7,367 nucleotides of DNA from an uncultured Bacilli bacterium (GTDB taxonomy: Bacteria; Bacillota_I; Bacilli_A; RF39; UBA660), in the NCBI GenBank assembly GCA_934102255.1, contig CAKOSN010000052.1, forward strand, positions 1 through 7,367, in the 5' to 3' direction. Positions 6,226 through 7,367 of this stretch are shown piece by piece. The notes beneath the pieces are model-generated. The model searched no databases, was not told where the DNA came from, and saw only the letters and a program-made list of their open reading frames with translations. Positions within the stretch are counted from its first letter, which is position 1. The number at the start of each line of letters is the position of its first letter. A program made the translations under genes and the position numbers.

Positions 6226-6644
6226 TCGTTTATCTCCTTTACCATAAAGAAAGCATCTTCATTATTGTAATATTTTTTGATTTTTCTAATGATTTTAAAA
6301 TTTAAATGTTGATAAAATTTTATAGCATTTAAGTTGCTTTCTCTAACTTCTAAATTTATTTTTATTAAATTATTATCTTTAATTGCATAATTAATTAGAT
6401 TTGTTCCTATCCCTTGGTTACAATAATTTTTATTAGTTATTATATCTACTATATCTGCTTCGTCAAAGCTAATAGTAAGATGAAGAAATCCAACAACATT
6501 ATTATTAACAACATATACATATATTATTTGGTTATTATCATTAATAATGTTGTTCAATTTATAAAGCTGTGCATAATTTTGATTAAGAATTGTACCCAAT
6601 TTGTAAATATCTTCAAAATCTTTAGGAAGCATTTTTCTTATCAT
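6222..6644 (-). CDS. rimI: GNAT-family N-acetyltransferase, RimI-like
   Basis: A 140-aa GNAT domain that would use acetyl-CoA to acetylate a protein N-terminus; the classical substrate is ribosomal protein S18. Seen: the acetyl-CoA loop NQGIGTNL (76-83), a version of Q/RxxGxG/A, and the RimI-type stretch LEVRESNLNAIKFYQHLNF (98-116) with Y111 as the expected general acid. Length fits RimI (about 145-160). The name rests mainly on position between tsaB and tsaD, a long-conserved arrangement in Bacillota. GNAT members change substrate easily, so the target protein is uncertain. GAGG 6 nt before the ATG supports this start. It overlaps the end of tsaB by 23 nt and tsaD by 4 nt. It ends in TGA. 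Confidence 0.85.
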   Translation of the reverse strand: MIRKMLPKDFEDIYKLGTILNQNYAQLYKLNNIINDNNQIIYVYVVNNNVVGFLHLTISFDEADIVDIITNKNYCNQGIGTNLINYAIKDNNLIKINLEVRESNLNAIKFYQHLNFKIIRKIKKYYNNEDAFFMVKEINE

Positions 6645-7182
6645 TCAAAGCCTCGATAGATTTTATATATAAAGGATTAGCATTATAGCAATCAGTTAGT
6701 TTTAAGTATTTATAATTTAATATCTTTTCATAATCAATATTATCAACAGTTAGTTCATTATTTAGTAATTCTTTAGATTTTACGTAAGTAATGGGACTTA
6801 CCATTTCATCATCATGAAACGAAGCTTTATAGTAACCATTATTTTCCTTAACGGCAAATGTATTTTCTCCAATATTATCTAGCGCTGATAGTTCTAAGTA
6901 ACTTATTGTATAAATTGGAATATTTAAACAGTAAGCCATTACTTTTGCTATTGTTATAGCTATTCTAATTCCCGTAAAAGAACCAGGACCATTACAAACA
7001 ATTATTTTATTAATCTTTTGATAGTTAATATCTAGTTCTTGTAATAATTTTTTTAGTAATGGAAGAACATTTTTACTAGTTTTATCACAATTTTCAATCT
7101 TAGCTGTTTTTAAAATTTTCTCATCTTTATAAACAACTATTTGTACATCTTTAAAATGTGTATCTATAAATAAAGCATACAT
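6622..7182 (-). CDS. tsaB: t6A biosynthesis protein TsaB (short form)
   Basis: A 186-aa inactive paralogue of TsaD that serves as its dimer partner in the tRNA t6A37 complex. Seen: the N-terminal ASKHA strand MYALFIDTHF and the family signature NGPGSFTGIRI (64-74), followed by IAKVMAYCLNIPIYTISYLELSA. The C-terminal part is reduced: B. subtilis and E. coli TsaB have about 230 residues, so this is a compact version that keeps the dimerisation half. The ATG at 7182 is chosen because GAGG lies 9 nt upstream and the protein then starts exactly as the family does. The longer frame from 7236 would begin upstream of the promoter -10 and inside a terminator-like hairpin. First gene of the operon; tsaE, which precedes tsaB in B. 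subtilis, is absent here. Confidence 0.94.
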   Translation of the reverse strand: MYALFIDTHFKDVQIVVYKDEKILKTAKIENCDKTSKNVLPLLKKLLQELDINYQKINKIIVCNGPGSFTGIRIAITIAKVMAYCLNIPIYTISYLELSALDNIGENTFAVKENNGYYKASFHDDEMVSPITYVKSKELLNNELTVDNIDYEKILNYKYLKLTDCYNANPLYIKSIEALNDKKNAS

Positions 7183-7207
7183 AATTAAACGCCTCTTTCC
7201 TTTGGAT

Positions 7208-7216
7208 ATTATAACA
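7208..7216 (-). promoter_or_regulatory. tsaB: Extended -10 promoter for tsaB-rimI-tsaD
   Basis: TGTTATAAT on the minus strand (7216-7208) is a perfect extended -10. The expected start is near 7201, directly ahead of the GGAAAGAGG ribosome binding region (7200-7192), so the leader is only about 20 nt. No clear -35 is seen at 16-18 bases, where the terminator-like hairpin lies. Read-through from the rRNA operon could also contribute. Confidence 0.6.
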
Positions 7217-7221
7217 TTATT

Positions 7222-7249
7222 AAAAAAAATATGCACTAAAAAGCATATT
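7222..7249 (-). terminator. Terminator-like hairpin between the rRNA operon and tsaB
   Basis: A 7-bp stem (7228-7234 with 7243-7249, 8-nt loop) containing the G-C pairs of GCATAT. On the minus strand it runs into eight T (7229-7222). It would catch transcripts leaving the 5S gene, and it sits just upstream of the tsaB -10 box. Confidence 0.55.
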
Positions 7250-7260
7250 CTACATATATA

Positions 7261-7285
7261 TAATTTTTGATATTATCAAAAATTA
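7261..7285. repeat. Perfect 12-bp inverted repeat downstream of 5S
   Basis: Arms 7261-7272 and 7274-7285 are exact reverse complements around one central base; a realistic RNA hairpin has about 10 bp and a 5-nt loop. It holds a single G-C pair per arm and no T-run follows on either strand, so it is not a typical terminator. It may be an RNA processing or decay-blocking hairpin, or a protein-binding palindrome. Confidence 0.5.
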
Positions 7286-7289
7286 ACGC

Positions 7290-7315
7290 AAAAAAAAAAT
7301 AGGCAACTTCCTATC
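7290..7315 (-). terminator. Terminator formed by the 3' end of 5S plus a T-run
   Basis: On the minus strand the 5S 3' end contains ATAGG-aagttg-CCTAT followed by ten T (plus-strand A at 7290-7299). The same bases pair with the 5' end in mature 5S, but in the nascent RNA the small hairpin plus T-run could end rRNA transcription. Confidence 0.45.
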
Positions 7316-7367
7316 TTCGCATTCACTATTGTCGGCGTTTAAGTGCTTAACTTCTCTGTTCGGGATG
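7299..7367 (-). rRNA. rrf: 5S ribosomal RNA, 3' portion (cut by window edge)
   Basis: Read on the minus strand from 7367, the sequence opens with the conserved loop region CCCGAAC, then GAAGTTAAGC, then CGCCGA, and ends with the terminal-stem strand AAGTTGCCTA. These are the universal 5S landmarks in order and at normal spacing. About 68 nt, a little over half of the gene, is inside the window; the 5' part lies beyond the right edge. Being 5S, it should be the last gene of an rRNA operon whose 23S lies further right. The exact 3' end (7299-7301) is estimated from the pairing pattern of Bacillus 5S. Confidence 0.95.

Noticed and set aside
6414..6659. Plus-strand 81-codon open frame
   Set aside because: It lies antisense to rimI and the end of tsaB, is dominated by Ile/Tyr/Asn as expected for the complement of AT-rich coding DNA, and has no ribosome binding site.
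350..7182. Mycoplasma-type genetic code (TGA = Trp)
   Set aside because: All seven tryptophan codons I checked are TGG, and all genes are full length with TGA read as stop. The rimI TGA stop is not decisive alone, since reading through it would add only a few residues.
7183..7236. 18-codon N-terminal extension of tsaB
   Set aside because: It would start within the terminator-like hairpin and upstream of the extended -10; the ATG at 7182 has a good ribosome binding site and matches the family N-terminus.
1..7367. CRISPR array, insertion sequence, prophage or defence system
   Set aside because: No regularly spaced identical repeats, transposase or integrase, and no target-site duplications are visible. 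The patatin gene has no cyclic-nucleotide synthase neighbour of the CBASS type, so it is not called a defence effector.

Overview
The window comes from an AT-rich, low-GC Gram-positive-type genome (Bacillota). The gene content and protein style suggest an uncultured gut Bacilli or Mollicutes-relative lineage (RF39/Erysipelotrichia-like), but the placement is inference. All tryptophans I checked are TGG and every ORF is open under the standard bacterial code, which argues against the Mycoplasma TGA=Trp code. Every gene lies on the minus strand, in the same direction as an rRNA operon whose 5S gene is cut by the right edge. The region is therefore best read from right to left.

Right end (7367 to about 5221): the 3' half of 5S rRNA, then a short spacer with a poly-T-flanked 5S end, a perfect AT-rich inverted repeat, a second terminator-like hairpin and an extended -10 promoter. 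The tight operon tsaB-rimI-tsaD follows, joined by a 23-nt overlap and a 4-nt ATGA overlap. TsaB and TsaD belong to the tRNA t6A37 modification pathway. RimI is a GNAT acetyltransferase classically found with them. The usual partner tsaE is not next to them.

Middle (5191 to 2705): a good sigma-A-type promoter precedes a gene for a 199-aa membrane-anchored or secreted beta-rich protein of unknown function. A patatin-like phospholipase that starts with TTG follows one nucleotide later. Next comes a YebC-family gene of the YeeI/YebC2 type with its own probable promoter.

Left part (about 2700 to 350): a 300-base AT-rich intergenic region carries a TTGTAT-17-TATTAT promoter inside a set of imperfect repeats with a 20-21-bp period. 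It drives an OmpR-family response regulator and an overlapping membrane histidine kinase that also starts with TTG.

Left end (349 to 1): about 315 bases without a gene, containing several perfect short hairpins and a possible pseudoknot. It ends in a clear minus-strand intrinsic terminator. It could be a 3' UTR, a small RNA, or the leader of a gene beyond the left edge.

Most of this is ordinary housekeeping. The parts worth a second look are the secreted-protein/patatin pair, the repeat array in front of the two-component system, and the structured non-coding left end.
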